64,000 nt of DNA, taken from the NCBI RefSeq assembly GCF_011745365.1, contig NW_024468909.1:2232001-2296000 (forward strand), read 5' to 3'. Below, one piece after another: positions 1-11,879 of this stretch. The translations under genes were made by a program, and so were the position numbers. The notes under the pieces are model-generated. The model made no database searches and had not been told where the DNA came from. It saw only the letters and a list, made by a program, of their open reading frames with translations. This DNA comes from Cryphonectria parasitica EP155. Taxonomy: Eukaryota; Ascomycota; Sordariomycetes; Diaporthales; Cryphonectriaceae. Each line of letters begins with the position of its first letter. The first letter of the stretch is position 1.

Positions 1-1
1 C

Positions 2-1460
2 TCGAATTCTCTCGAGATGACCCTGACAGTCACAGCGCTGAGATTTTGGCCTTGGGATCTTCTGGGTGATGTGTCCGAGACCTATGGCGGCATCCCGGCG
101 AGGAGAGAGCGCCTCAGCAGGTAATTTTTTTCATAATCTCGCAGAAGGGCATCTTTATACGTAGGTGTTTGCATGTGCTAATAGGGAGTGTAGTCTTCGT
201 GTGTCCCTCTGCCTGGCTGCTCTTGCTGTCCTTCTCAGGCCTACCAACGTCTTCATATGGGCGACCGTGGTGTTTACAGCGCTGGCCCGGCCTATGCTCC
301 GGGGCAAGAGTCCCATCACCCCCAGGATCCTGTTTGTTCTCGTCCGAGAGGCAGTACTCTGCGGCAGTGCCGCCCTGCTCTTGTCTGCCCTGTCTGACCG
401 TCTGTATTTCGGCGAATGGACGTTTCCGCCCTATCACTTTCTCCAGTTCAACCTCTCGCAGGACCTCGCCGTGTTCTATGGCGAGATGGACTGGCACTAC
501 TACCTATCGCAGGGCATCACGCAGCTCACAATGACTTTCCTGCCGTTCGCACTCATCGGCCTGTACAGGTCCACCACCTCAGCCAACCCAGAAGCAACGG
601 CCCTGCAGTCCAACACGCTCAAGACCCTCGCCCTCATCGTCATCACCACCATCACAACCCTGTCTCTCATCTCTCACAAGGAAGTCCGCTTCATCCTGCC
701 CCTCCTTCCAGTCCTCCACATCCTTGCGGCGCCCTCGTTCGCCAGCCTCTTCTCCGCGCCCCCCGGCCGCCAACCGTCCCAGGCCAAGACAGCCCTCCTC
801 GCCGGCCTCATCTTTGTCAACCTCGTCATCGCGGCCTACCTCTCCCTCTTCCACGCCGCCGCGCCCATCTCGGTAATGCACTTCCTCCGGCACGAGTACG
901 AGCGCATCCACCCTGACCGGCTGACGCTCCACGCGGCACACCCTGTACCGCCGCCCACCCCCCTTGACGAGGCGACGGATGAGCTCTTTGCCTTGTTCCT
1001 GACGCCATGCCACGCCACCCCCTGGCGATCACACCTCGTCTACCCGTCCCTCCGGGCCAGAGCTCTCACCTGCGAGCCGCCGCTCCATACGGCGCCACGG
1101 AGCGAGGAGCGGGAGGCATACATGGACGAGACGAAGCGGTTCTACCAGGACTTTGGGCAGAGCGAGGACTGGGGTGTGGGGTTTCTGGCGGAGGAGATGT
1201 GGCCGCCAAAGAGCAACAAGAACGGCAGAGAAGGTGAAGTCCCGCGCTACATTGTGGGCTTCGAGAGTATCGAGCCGATGCTCAGGACTTTCTTTGATAA
1301 GGAGGATGGCAAGGGGGCCGGTGGGGGAGACATGATGGTGAGGCTTAGGAAAGTCTGGAGGGGATGGAATGGCCTGTTCAGCGATGACGAGAGGAAGGAA
1401 GGGTTCTTGGCTGTCTGGGAGACAGGCGTATTTTCTGACGAGACGCCAGTGTCGTTGTGA
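2..1460 (+). CDS. GPI10: GPI mannosyltransferase 3 (GPI10/PIG-B), 3' part, 5' end outside window
   Basis: Multi-pass ER membrane enzyme of glycosyltransferase family 22 that adds the third mannose, from dolichol-phosphate-mannose, to the growing GPI anchor. Two exons are visible: 2-120 and 194-1460. The 73 bp intron has a gtaatt donor and a gtag acceptor and is phase 2. The first exon encodes SNSLEMTLTVTALRFWPW, the conserved stretch of GT22 enzymes. The second continues with hydrophobic segments (residues LCLAALAVLLRPTN and a later FLPFALIGLY) and SHKEVRFILPLLP, a conserved luminal loop signature (HKE-R-RF-LP). The C-terminal ~150 residues are soluble. The N-terminal catalytic loop and start codon lie upstream of the window. 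The gene converges on the MFS transporter, with 254 bp between the stops. Family assignment is firm; the choice of GPI10 over related GT22 members (ALG9, ALG12, SMP3) rests on recalled similarity. Confidence 0.85.
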
Positions 1461-1714
1461 CACCAATATATGTAAAACGAAGCATAAGATTTCGGCACCA
1501 GCTTACATACATCGTGTTGTTGACGTCTTGTGTGTGCGTGTGTGCAGAGCAGATCATCGTCCTCGTATCACGTACTTGACACCAACCAAGACATCATCAG
1601 ATATTCCCATATGGTCAAATACGGTCGAGTAAATTTCCATGGTCTATATCCAAAGCATGCCACCGGCCAGAGGACATCACCTCCTCCTTTCTCACCTCGC
1701 GCTCAGAGGTTGCA

Positions 1715-3627
1715 TCAAAGCATGTACCTGAACTCCGGGTTCAAATCGCCAAGCTCAGTCCTCTCATAGTCACTAATTTCCCGCCTCACCATCCGCCGCC
1801 GCCGCCTGTTCTCCCAGGTTATCAGCGCGGCATAAAGACAACAGCTCACAACGCAAAGGCAGATGAACCCTATGCAGATGCTGTACCCAGGCTTATACTC
1901 GGGCGCGTCCCGGCTCAAAAAGCTATACGTGGCAATAATGCCCCCGATATTTCCAAACCCAATCTGCCAGGCAGATCCGACCGCGCGGCGGTGATGTCCA
2001 CCGAGGTTCATGTTGTACCAGCAGACGATCACCGGCATAGCGCTGTAGGTACCCATACAGACAAGAAAGAGCGAGGCGTACTCTAGGTGTAGGTTATCGT
2101 GGACGGTGAGGAGGATGCCGAAGCCGGTGAAGGCGAGACAGAGCGGGGCAAGGACGAAGAGCAAGCGGTGGCGGCTGAGGTCCGAGAGGACGGCGACGAG
2201 CATACTAAAGCCGAAGGCCACTGACCATGGTGGGACAGAATGGAGCTGCGTTTCGATCGCGCCGTACTTGTAGGTTGCGATGATGGCTGGGCTGAAGAAG
2301 GCGTATCCATATGCCGGGCTGAATGGTTGTTAGATCTCAATGTCAGTTGTTGTATATACATACCTGGGAAGGAAGATTTATTGGAGAAGGGTCTGCTTTC
2401 AAAACGTACACTATCAGGCCCATATACATGAAACCGCCCAGGAGGACCTTTGGGTCGCGCAGGGTGTTCAGGACATCGCTGAACGTGATCTTACGTTCTG
2501 CGGCGTTTCGACCTAGGTCTGCCTCCAGGCGGGCTTTGAGGTAGGACCTCTCCGTCTCGTCAAGCCATTTGGCCTGTTCAGGACTGAAAATTAGGTGTTA
2601 GACACAAGAGTTCGTAAATATAAGAGGAAGAAAATGCTCACAAGGTGGGAAAGACAAAGAGGAACCCGACACAAATGACAAACGTCAAAGAGCCCTCGAT
2701 GATAAAGATCCAGCGCCAGCCACTGTACCCTCGCAGGCCGTCCACTATGGAAACACCACACGGCGTTGTTAGCCAGAAAATCACACATACAGAATTCGAA
2801 GCCCACGCACGGCTCTCGCAACTTACTCTTCCCGATAGCAGAGGCCAGCAGCCCGCCAAAAGCACCAGCCAAGGATGTAGAGCAGAAGAAGAACGTAAAG
2901 CGCTTTTGGGCTTCGGCACGCTTGTACCACATGCTGAGCAGGTAAAAGCAGCCGGGAAACATGCCGCACTCGAATAGGCCCAGGAAAAAGCGGGTGGCGA
3001 GGATCCCTGAGTAGTTCTGCGTGAGGCCCTGGAAAATCATGACCAGACCAAAGCCGATGCCGCAAATGGAGAGCCAGATCCTTGGGGACAGCTTCTTGAG
3101 AAGGATGTTGGAGGGGATCTCGAAGAAGACGTCTGTTTTTCCCCCGCTCCTCCTCATGGGACTTGATTAGCAGCTGGCTAGGCGAACAACCCGAGGGCCT
3201 CGTTGTCGGATAGAATACCGATCACAATAAGCAACTGTAATGAAGACTACTCACAAGGGACGAAGAATATGGTGAGGATGGTGTTGTACTCGACGCCTCC
3301 CAGAGAGAGGTCGGTGGTGAGCCCAAAAGATTTGGCATTGGCAATATTCACCCTGTCCAGAAAGGCGAGGAGGTACAGCAGGCTGATGAATGGCAGGATA
3401 TGCAGGTCGATCCTGGCCATGAGCTTCTTCTCGGTGGTATGTGGAGGACACACGACACCCAATTCATCGTACTCCTCCGTGGGGTAGCCGCCACCGAGCT
3501 GGTCTCGCTGGAAATCGGGCGATCCGCTCCCGTCCTTGATGCCGCCGTCTTCCTTCATGCCGTCGCTATGAATCTCGTCCTGGCCAGAGGCGTTTTTCGG
3601 GGCTGTATCATATAAAAAATGTTCCAC
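1715..3627 (-). CDS. MFS transporter, anion:cation symporter (allantoate permease/Tna1/Liz1-like) family
   Basis: Plasma-membrane permease of the major facilitator superfamily, in the fungal branch that takes up organic anions and vitamins such as allantoate, nicotinate and pantothenate; the substrate cannot be read from sequence. Five exons on the minus strand: 3627-3255, 3132-2827, 2744-2642, 2583-2410, 2318-1715. Introns are 122, 82, 58 and 91 bp, with donors gtgagt, gtaagt, gtgagc and gtacgt. The product is 519 residues. The first membrane segment region carries the family signature LPFISLLYLLAFLDRVNIANA. Later come IPSNILLKKLSPRIWL, the loop-2/3 block RFFLGLFECGMFPGCFYLLS, and SPAIIATYKYGAIETQLHSV. 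About 12 membrane helices are expected, and the frame stays open across every junction. The acidic 60-residue N-terminus is cytoplasmic. The start is the first ATG of the open frame. Confidence 0.9.
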
Positions 3628-5102
3628 CCGTCAGTCAATGGCAATGATTTGAGATTCCTAGCTCAAGCGTCGAGTATCAAGAATTATCTTTCAAGAGAGA
3701 TGGCGTCGTTCCAGATGAACGCTCACTAGCTTCCTTGGACCTGCAGGTGAGGCTGAGAAGGAGGAAGGAAATATGAACTGAAAACGTACTTGAATTTCTG
3801 CCAAACATGGTCGCGATCTTGCGAACCTGTACGTAAGGAGAGCGCCTTGTCGTTGCCCACGAGGCGGCCAAGTAACTTGATGAAGTTTGTTAGTAGTAGC
3901 CCGTCTCGAAAGACTCATCTCCTTGGGTTTTTATTGTCTGTCTCTCGAGTTCTTGAACAGATGTGAGCGAGTGCAGTTGAACAGCAGCTCGCTGACAAAA
4001 AGGAAGGGACGGGGGAAAAGAAAGAAAGAGAAAAGTGACGAGGGTGGATGGCACGAAAATAAGAAAGTAATCAAGAAGTACACCATATGCATGCATCTGC
4101 ATGCATGCAGTAACTAAGTACTGAAAAGGGAGTAGTCCAGCACGTTGGGTACCATGACAGTACAGGCCGTACTACACAGGGACAGGCAGTGCTACGCACG
4201 CCCTACACTAATCGCTCTCACTCTGCTCTTTCCCTCTCGTGTGAACGCCACCATCCCCAGCCAAACACCCCAGTTTTCTAATCAAGACTCGAGGGGAACC
4301 CCATGGAATACCAAACTCAATCAGGCTTGGGGGTTGGCTGCACTCCACGGTAGTAGCTCCGGACCCGCTAACAAAGGATTTTCTCCCCAGGCGCGGGCGC
4401 GGGCGGGAAGCTGGAACGGCAGCTGAAGGTAAACTGATTGGGATCATCCACTCCCATCCTCATATCTTCCTCCTTCTCCTCCAATGACGAGTCTCTTCAC
4501 ACCCTGTGTTGCCAGAGACGGCGGGTACTCGGGCAGACGCATCTTTCCATCTCGTGGCAAGATATCACAAAAAGAATTCATACTCGGCAGTACCACAAGC
4601 CCACGGGGGGCTGACTGGGTTTTCCCCTTTCTCTTTCTCTCTCTTCTCTCTCTCCCCCATTGTTTTTCTTTTCTTCTACTTCTTCCTTCTGAGACAGACA
4701 CCCGATGCTGCACCGGCCTTTTGAAGGTTCCACAGCATCAAAGATAACCTACATGCAGTAGTACATCATGGTGTTGTTGCACTCACATCCCTCCTCACCG
4801 ACGGGCTGCCGTAGGACGGACGCCGCTCACCTCAGCAGGGAATGATCCCGAACAGTGATCCTACTGTACTCCAGAGCGAGTAGACAGTACACAAGTAAAG
4901 TGAGTGGCTTATCCCCTGAGATTGGTCAAGTGATCGCGCATGCATGCAATCTCAGACTTGAATTTTTTGTGAGGGTTTTTTTCTTCTTTTCTTCTTTCCG
5001 CCTCTCTCGTGAATTGGCTGCCTCTGCCTGCTACCAAATCTAGAACAGATGTATGTACCACCGTCATACTTGTTCGAGAACCCAGCATCTTGCTCGTACG
5101 CA

Positions 5103-5106
<4 letters not shown>

Positions 5107-5147
<41 letters not shown>
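5107..5147. repeat. (TC)n microsatellite
   Basis: About 20 perfect TC dinucleotides, the longest CT array of the window, within a wider plus-strand pyrimidine-rich stretch. Confidence 0.95.
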
Positions 5148-5150
<3 letters not shown>

Positions 5151-5395
5151 CAATGCATCACGCCCAGCCGAAGTCGCTGCCAACCCGCCCCACGGGACCA
5201 TAAAAAAGATTCCCCACAGAGCCATGACAGCCAGCGTGCTTGTACTAACCTTATGTGCTACTATAAAGCTTTGCCCCAGAGCCGACTAACTGTTCTGGAC
5301 ATTTTGTACTGAAAATCTGCGGGGAAGCGTGGGCGCTAGACCTGATCCCCAGAAAAGTGGTCGAGCTGACGGGAATTTACCTCTTCCCCGGTCAC

Positions 5396-5411
5396 GGGGG
5401 GGGGGGGGGGG
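5396..5411. repeat. Poly-G tract (16 G)
   Basis: Uninterrupted run of 16 G on the plus strand, the longest of ten G or C homopolymers of at least 10 nt, all outside coding exons. Confidence 0.95.
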
Positions 5412-5770
5412 ATACTGACTACTCCTGATTTGATTACTACTGTACTATTACAACCTGAACCCGTGTGGAGATTTCGTTCCCGGGAGAATGGATAAGCTGA
5501 GGGAGGGTCGCCTGGCAAGAAGTATATCGAGACCCGAAAGCTGTGGTGTTCATATCTTTCTTTTATTTCCTTTCGACAAAAGGTACCTGTCAAAGGGAAT
5601 GTACACATCAAAAAGTGGTGTCCCTCTTTCTATTGTTCTTCTTCTCCTTCTTTCTCTTCTTCTATTCACCCTAGGACAGTCCATTCAAGTGATCCGCCCC
5701 TACCTTGTATTCAGATCTCGGCATGCACGTAACATCCCACAGATTCCCTCAAGAACATGATTTTTTTTAT

Positions 5771-5845
5771 AGAAAGAAAGAAAGAAAGAAAGAAAGAAGA
5801 AGAAGAAGAAGAAGAAGAAGAAGAAGAAGAAGAAGAAGAAGAAGA
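5771..5845. repeat. (GAAA)n then (GAA)n compound microsatellite
   Basis: About seven GAAA units pass directly into about 16 GAA units; purine-only strand of about 75 nt. Confidence 0.95.
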
Positions 5846-6655
5846 GAAAAAAAAACTCAATATGCGCCGGGTATCAGTGCCCAACGGATCAACCAACCTA
5901 CTGCACTCGCTCACCGCCTGCAGGAAAAAGGGATCATGCAAGACAAAGCAAGCCTACCACCCCGCGATGAGGCGGCCTTTTGGTGTGCCATTATTATCTT
6001 GTCTGTCACAATCGCCGGAGAACACGTCGGCCCCTGCGTCACTCGCGGGAGATCCCAGACTCATCGTGTAGGTGCGCAGTCAAATGTCTTAGCACGACTC
6101 TTATGAAACAAACCGGAGAACAGCAGTCTTGCTGCACGCCAAAAGAAGGACCCGAGGACCTGTAAATAGTAGAATTATGACCTTCATCGCTCGTCTCTGG
6201 TTTTTTTTGTTGGTTTTTTTTTTTCCTTTTTTCCCTCGCAAATTGTAATACATCATGTAGAGTAGTAAAATAACACCAGGGTATCCTCACGCAGCAGCTG
6301 CTCGAATATCAACACGCCGCCACCGAATCGAAGGGGGTTCTTCTTGCGCTCTCTTCTTCAAGGCTCCGTAACAATGTTGTTGAAAAAGTCCGACTGAAAA
6401 CCTGACAAAACAATTTCTCCCTCTGTCCAGACACACTTTCTCACTCACTCAGCTCTTCGTTCCACCTCTTGCATCTCCAAGGCCCCCCTTTAATCGAACA
6501 ATCCAGACCGTTTAAGTGTATACTCACTTGCGTATAGATAAACATCTTTTGCTCATCTAAATGAAGCACAACATCCATGTTCGCTTTCCCAAAAACGCTG
6601 CCACATCTCAATCAAAGCAACTCATCTCGTCGATCCAAGGGTGTTTTGGGTGTTT

Positions 6656-6668
6656 GGGGGGGGGGGGG
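6656..6668. repeat. Poly-G tract (13 G)
   Basis: Run of 13 G about 210 bp past the RhoGAP stop codon, probably in the 3' flank of that gene. Confidence 0.95.
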
Positions 6669-6876
6669 TGTTGAGCTCGAATACATAAAAGAAAATCAAG
6701 GGCTTTGTTCGTTCCCCTTCTTGGTGGTGATGATAGAGCAACAGCTACTTGTAAGAGACAGAAAGGGGTTGCGAGACTCGTATGCCATGGTCGAACATCC
6801 GCATCGAACCCATCCCGTCTCTCGGTCGTTGAAATTTTATATCGCCCTGTCCTTCTCTGAGCCGACTTTTCATGAC

Positions 6877-9673
6877 CTAGGAAGAGGCGCCGGCCTCTTC
6901 AGCCTTTGGTAAAGCAGGAGGAGCCTCTTTGTCCTGCTCAGTCGACCGCTTGATATCCAGACTCTTGCCCCGCGTGGGCAGCATCGAGCTTAAAGAGCCG
7001 TGATCACCCGGTGGGGACTTTGTCCGTCGGATCTCGGCAGTCTCTTTGGCCTCTCGCATCTTGCTCTTGATCCACCCAGAGAGACCCCGGGATTCATCCC
7101 TGTTATCCCTGCCGGACTCAAGGCTGGAGTGAGGTTCAAGTGTCTGCTCGTAGGATTCACCAAACTTGGCGTCGGTCCCGACCGAGCTGTTGCTTGTCTC
7201 CGCCGTCCTGTTGAAACCAATCCTCCGCGGCGAAGTGACCAGCGGCGGTGGTTCTGAGGTCTCTGAGGATACGTCATCCCTCTTGCGAGAAAGCCGCCAT
7301 CGTCTCTTTCTCTCCCTGTCTGGTTGCTCAGGGGACGAGACCCGCTCCCCCAGCCGATCTGCTTCGGAGTCATCATGCGAAGAGCTCTGTAGCGACGTGG
7401 GGTGCGATGTTTTGCTCTTCAGGCCGGGCTCTCCGGTGGTAGACGATGGCAATGTGCCGCTGGACGGCATCTGCGACGCTCGTGGGGTCGGCTCAGATGG
7501 CGTCTCCACTGCGTCCGGCCTCGCGTCTAATGTTGCTTGCTCGGGCTCTTTGCCTCCGGATTCTCCGACCGTGTCGAGGGGGTTGGTGGCTTCTGTATTG
7601 GGCGACACACCGGCAGAATGAGGAAGAGACGCCGTGGAGCTGGCAGCACTGGGATTGGTGCTGCTTGGCACACGCCTCTTCCGCAGCTTATTGGGTGCTT
7701 TCTTCTCGCTGGTCTCAGTAGGGGATCGCTGGAACAGACTGTGTAAGCTGCGCTCTTTGGTTGGAGTAGTCACCGGCTCGGAGGATGCTTTTGGGTCCAA
7801 TAGACGTTCCTGGCTCCGTTCTGCCGCATGCGCTGGGGTTAGGCGGTCTGCACCGGCCGCATTGCTTGACAGGATGGGGTCCGCGGGCTCCTTAGAGTCG
7901 GGCGTTGTGACCTCTTCCACGGTGGGCGTCGCGGGCACGTTCGCTGCCACCGGCACGGTGACAGGCGTCAGGGGTGAAGGCGGAGCAGCCAGTGTCTCAT
8001 TGCCGTTCCTCGCGTGGCCAAACCTCCCACTCTGCAACGCGGGAGACCGCTTGGACGGCACAGTATTGCTCCTGCCCAGTCCGCTGGAAGGTGTGGTAGG
8101 CATGGCAGGGCTGCCAGGGCTCGGCGCACCGGTAGACTGGCGAGAGTGCCGGCTGCTCGTGCTCTTGTTTCGGCGTATCTTGCCGTCCCTCACGATGCTC
8201 TCGGCCCCTGCACTGGCATTCGACGCTGACCTGTGAACGCCCGACTTCTTGGAGGAACCTGGGGTCGCGGGGGCGATGATCTTGGGCGTGCCCTGCTGGA
8301 CCTCCTGCATGGTCTTCTCATCCGCAGCAGTGCCCTGCATCCCAATGAGGAAGTGATCTTGGTTCTCGATCAAGAAGATGAGGACGCATTGATTCAGGCG
8401 GTACTCCTCGGGGGCCATGGCGTGGATGGGATGGGAGAGCATGCCGGGCTGAAAGATGGCGGCCAGGTTCTGCGAGTTCATGCGGTTGTCCTCTGCCTTT
8501 GCGGCAAACACGGCCAGAAGGTCGAGGATGTAGAGCAGAAGCTGTCGGTTCAGGGGAGGAAGCTCCTTGATCAGGTGCTGGTACCTCTTGATGGCGGCGT
8601 CCACATCGAAGTCGTCGATAAACTGCGGACCGTCGGCGTCTCCAACAGCCGTCTTGGTCGCACCTCGGAGGGGCTCTCTAAACTTTTCGTATAAGTCGAG
8701 GGGCACCACCGGCTCTGGCAGGTCGTTCAGGTATCGGCGGAAGACGTTCGCCGCGTCGTGGACCGTATAGCCATCCCAGCTCAGGCCCTTGCCGTAGCGA
8801 TCTGGAGAGTCGAAGATGTGCTTGAGCTCCTTGATGCGCTTCTCGGATCCGTTGAGGCGAAAGATGCCCTCGACGGTCGTCGCTGTATACCACCCCCTCT
8901 ACGCGTCAGCACCACGTAAAGCCATCCCGCTGGCTCAGCGAGCCTTGAAAGAACAGTGAACACCCACCTTTCTCCTTCAGAAACACCCCGCACTTTGCCA
9001 CCACGATGGGAACGTAACCATAGATGTAGCTCTTTCCGTTATCGTCTACGAGGGAGATGGCGACGTTGGCATAGACGATGCTCTGGCGCAAAGGGACGCC
9101 GAAGATGCCCTGTGGTTTGGTTTCTGCAGAAGTTAGCTTGGACGCTGCAGCTGAAAGGAATCCGTAAAAGGAACCATGATGGCGCTGTGCCTCGTCGCGA
9201 GACAAGCTGAGGTAGCTGCGCTGCGCGCTCCGTCGCCTTTGAGACCCACGTCAACCAGCCATTATTGTTGTTGTTGCTACTGGACTTGGCTGGCGGCGGC
9301 GGCGTGGCGGCAACGACAGCCTCCTCGGGCCCGTCGAAGCACCTCAAGGCGTCTTCGATGGATGCATGCTTGCGATTGTTTTCCCACCTCCCAACAAAGA
9401 CGGTAGGATGGCTCGAGGGCACGGGGAAAGACGACGAGCAGTAGCTGGATGTACTGCAGAAAGAGAAAAAGAAGAAGGGTCTCTACCATGTGACTCCTCG
9501 TGTCTCGACGTGAGCTTGAAGTTCTTCCACCACGACTTGAGATCTCGTTTGCTCGGAGGAGAGGCGTGGGAGGTCGCCGTAGGCGTCGGAGGGTCCATGT
9601 GACGCGCAGTCTCGTGGTTTACGGTGGTGGGCGGGTGGACATTCGGAGGATTAGGCGGTTTCGCTGCCGTCAT
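6877..9673 (-). CDS. Rho GTPase-activating protein, Sac7/Bag7-like
   Basis: Cytoplasmic activator of GTP hydrolysis by a Rho-type GTPase (Rho1 in the Sac7 family), acting in cell-wall integrity and actin control. Exons: 9673-9487, 9123-8968, 8882-6877; introns 363 bp (phase 1, gtagag/gcag) and 85 bp (phase 1, gtgggt/acag). The product is 782 residues. After a Pro-rich N-terminus with KRDLKSWWKNFK, the RhoGAP domain spans about residues 66-275, opening GIFGVPLRQSI and continuing YGYVPIVVAKCGVFLKEK. The arginine finger is R123 in GIFRLNGSEKR. LLYILDLLAVFAAKAEDNRM with NLAAIFQPG is the conserved helix pair. The C-terminal ~500 residues are Ser/Thr/Pro-rich, low complexity and probably phosphorylated. 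The ATG at 9673 was chosen because translation upstream in frame is low-complexity and the family usually starts shortly before the SWWK block. The first intron is long for this genome; see findings. Confidence 0.88.
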
Positions 9674-10075
9674 GGTGGAGGCGACCGCACGCGACGGCGG
9701 CGGCGGCGACAAGGACGCGGCGACGAGTGCTGTGCAGTAGAGAGAGCCAGAGCTGGGGCCAATATTGTCGCAACTGTGATGGGAGCCAGTGTGCCCAAAG
9801 CTCAAGTTAGTAGCCCAGTCCTTGTGTCGACAAGTTTTTGAAAGGAAGAGGTGCCGAAAGCAAGCGTTGTTGTGATGTTGTTGCGATCCAACAGGCAAGT
9901 AAGCAAAAAGCACAGCAGCAAGGTCGAGAATGGATTGTTGGACGTGAGAGACCAAATGGCGGGACAGGGACAAGACACGGCAGCACAAGGCACACAGAGG
10001 TGCAGGTGCGGGCGCGGGCGCAGTTCTTCAATATTAGGTGCTGCCCTGGTGTTAGCGCAGCGCTTGGCCCCAGGG

Positions 10076-10103
10076 TTGGGTTGGGTTGGGTTGGTTGGTT
10101 GGG
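10076..10103. repeat. (TTGGG)3 (TTGG)3 tandem repeat
   Basis: Three TTGGG units followed by TTGG units, about 430 bp upstream of the RhoGAP start codon. It resembles but does not match the fungal telomere unit TTAGGG. Confidence 0.9.
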
Positions 10104-10276
10104 CCTCTACAAGGGTTTCTGTGCCTGCTGAAGTCAGCAGTACAGCACCAGAATACAGCACAAGCACACCTCAGCACCACTACTACGACCAACAGACAAG
10201 GTTCGGTCCACCAAGCCCCCCGCCTAACTCCCCAGAACACTGTGCAGCCACAGCCACATGGTAAGTACTGTAAGTA

Positions 10277-10295
10277 ACACACACACACACACACA
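10277..10295. repeat. (AC)n microsatellite
   Basis: Nine to ten AC dinucleotides. Confidence 0.95.
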
Positions 10296-10828
10296 TGCTT
10301 ATGTGCTTTCTCTATAGGCTGCATCCTCCAAGGTGCAGAGTGACTTCATCATCGATGGAGGGAGGCTACCAACTTTTTCTTCTTTGAAGTGAGATTACAA
10401 TGCTACCTTGAGGGCACTATTCCTTTTCCAATGCTACCATACTGAATGTGAAAGGTACTTTACTGGGACAGCCCTTTTGGCCCCAGTAGCACAAAGAGGA
10501 AGAAAGAGACACAGATTTTGTTGTGTCTATCTTCTCTTCAGACTGTTCCAAACAAGCCTAGACATCAGAATCTTGAAGAGAAGAAATCTTGAAGTCGTTT
10601 CATCTCCACACAGGATGCAGGCCAGGCTTTGCAGGTCATCTGTCAGGATCTTGAGGGCTGTGCGGCTTGACTCTTAGGTTAAATTCATGGCTGGGCGCTA
10701 GTGCATGTGATGTGTACTCCTTTAGGAGGTCGGATGCGGGTCTATTTATTCCATGTGCACACCTCTGCTTCCAGCAATGCTAAGATTTCTTTGCATTCAT
10801 ATCTTTTTGATGTCTCGTCTTGGCATAT

Positions 10829-10831
<3 letters not shown>

Positions 10832-10866
<35 letters not shown>
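10832..10866. repeat. (AT)n microsatellite
   Basis: About 17 perfect AT dinucleotides, self-complementary and able to form a cruciform or hairpin. Confidence 0.95.
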
Positions 10867-10871
<5 letters not shown>

Positions 10872-11283
10872 GATCCTCTAGAATGTGAGGACATTATTTT
10901 GAAGAATTAAAAGCTTTTCTATCCCAGCATAGCTGGATGATTTCTTTGTACTGCCACATGTGGTTTCGGAGACACACACAGGCACACAGGCACACGACTG
11001 CCATGTCACAGTGGAGAGTTGACAGCGGCCGTTGCGTTATGCAAGTCTCTCCTAGTAGTACATTGGTAGCTGCATCTGCCTGTGTTCAAGACGTACATAG
11101 TATATCTACATGGTACCCGTGTGACACTGCATCATGCCCCTCTTTCCTCCCTCCCAGGGCATGGGGTGCTGTGCCACAGGGTGAGTGTATTGAACCTAGG
11201 TAAGACTCTGTAATTAGCTCTCTGTCTACTTTAAGGTACATGTTTGTTTACATTTCGTTGTCAGACTCGTCATCATTTCGGTT

Positions 11284-11294
11284 CCCCCCCCCCC
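11284..11294. repeat. Poly-C tract (11 C)
   Basis: Uninterrupted run of 11 C followed by a pyrimidine-rich stretch. Confidence 0.95.
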
Positions 11295-11649
11295 TTCCTT
11301 TTTTTCTTCCCTCTCTCTTTTCTGTACCTCTTCTCTCGCTCTCTTTGCCTTCTTCTGCTCACCCATGGATGTGAGGGTACCAAGCTGTCGGGATTAGGAA
11401 ACAATTCATGCTGATCTTGTTTTATTTTTCACATAGATAGTATCTACCAAGATTGGTAAAAGAAAGGGTACAGGGCCGGGCAGGAGCCACTCTCAAGGTC
11501 TCGACCGAGGGCTGATGTAGCTATCAACTCCACAATGACGCAGCCCTGCATCCAGCTTGCCAGCCTTGCCCGAGTTTCGTCAAAGGCAAAACTTAAACCA
11601 GCCACATCGAGGCTCCATTCTGCTTTTTTCTTCTTCGTATCCTTCGCTT

Positions 11650-11663
11650 CCCCCCCCCCCCCC
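11650..11663. repeat. Poly-C tract (14 C)
   Basis: Uninterrupted run of 14 C in the gene-free interval upstream of the RhoGAP gene. Confidence 0.95.
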
Positions 11664-11850
11664 GGAATATTATCCTGTCATCCAGGCCCAGACCTCCTCT
11701 TCCTAGGTCATGGTCTGGTCCGAGCATGTTGCTGACTCCTGTTGCTCCTCTTCATCCTCCTCTTTTTTTCTTTCTTTCCTTTTTTTTCTTTCTTCTTCCC
11801 CCTTTCCGTCTTCTTTTCCTCATTCTCCATCTGCGCATTCCTCTGTCCTT

Positions 11851-11879
11851 GTCATGTCATGTCATGTCATATCATGTCC
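11851..11879. repeat. GTCAT pentamer repeat
   Basis: Four perfect GTCAT units, then a degenerate continuation ending ATCATGTCC, directly after a long pyrimidine tract. Confidence 0.9.

Larger units (their letters stand above)
3628..6876. other. Gene-free 3.2 kb between the MFS and RhoGAP genes
   Basis: No open frame here looks like protein. The interval holds the promoter of the MFS gene (GA-rich on the plus strand at about 4010-4040, i.e. pyrimidine-rich on the transcribed side) and the 3' flank of the RhoGAP gene. It also has pyrimidine-rich plus-strand tracts at 4615-4690 and 4965-5000, a CT microsatellite, two long G tracts and a GAAA/GAA array. The Ser-only and Glu-only reading frames over 5760-5845 are translations of that array. 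Confidence 0.7.

Noticed and set aside
5711..6106. Frames encoding poly-Glu, poly-Arg or poly-Ser
   Set aside because: Direct translation of the GAAA/GAA microsatellite in three frames.
10076..10103. Possible internal telomere repeat
   Set aside because: Unit is TTGGG/TTGG rather than TTAGGG, and too short.
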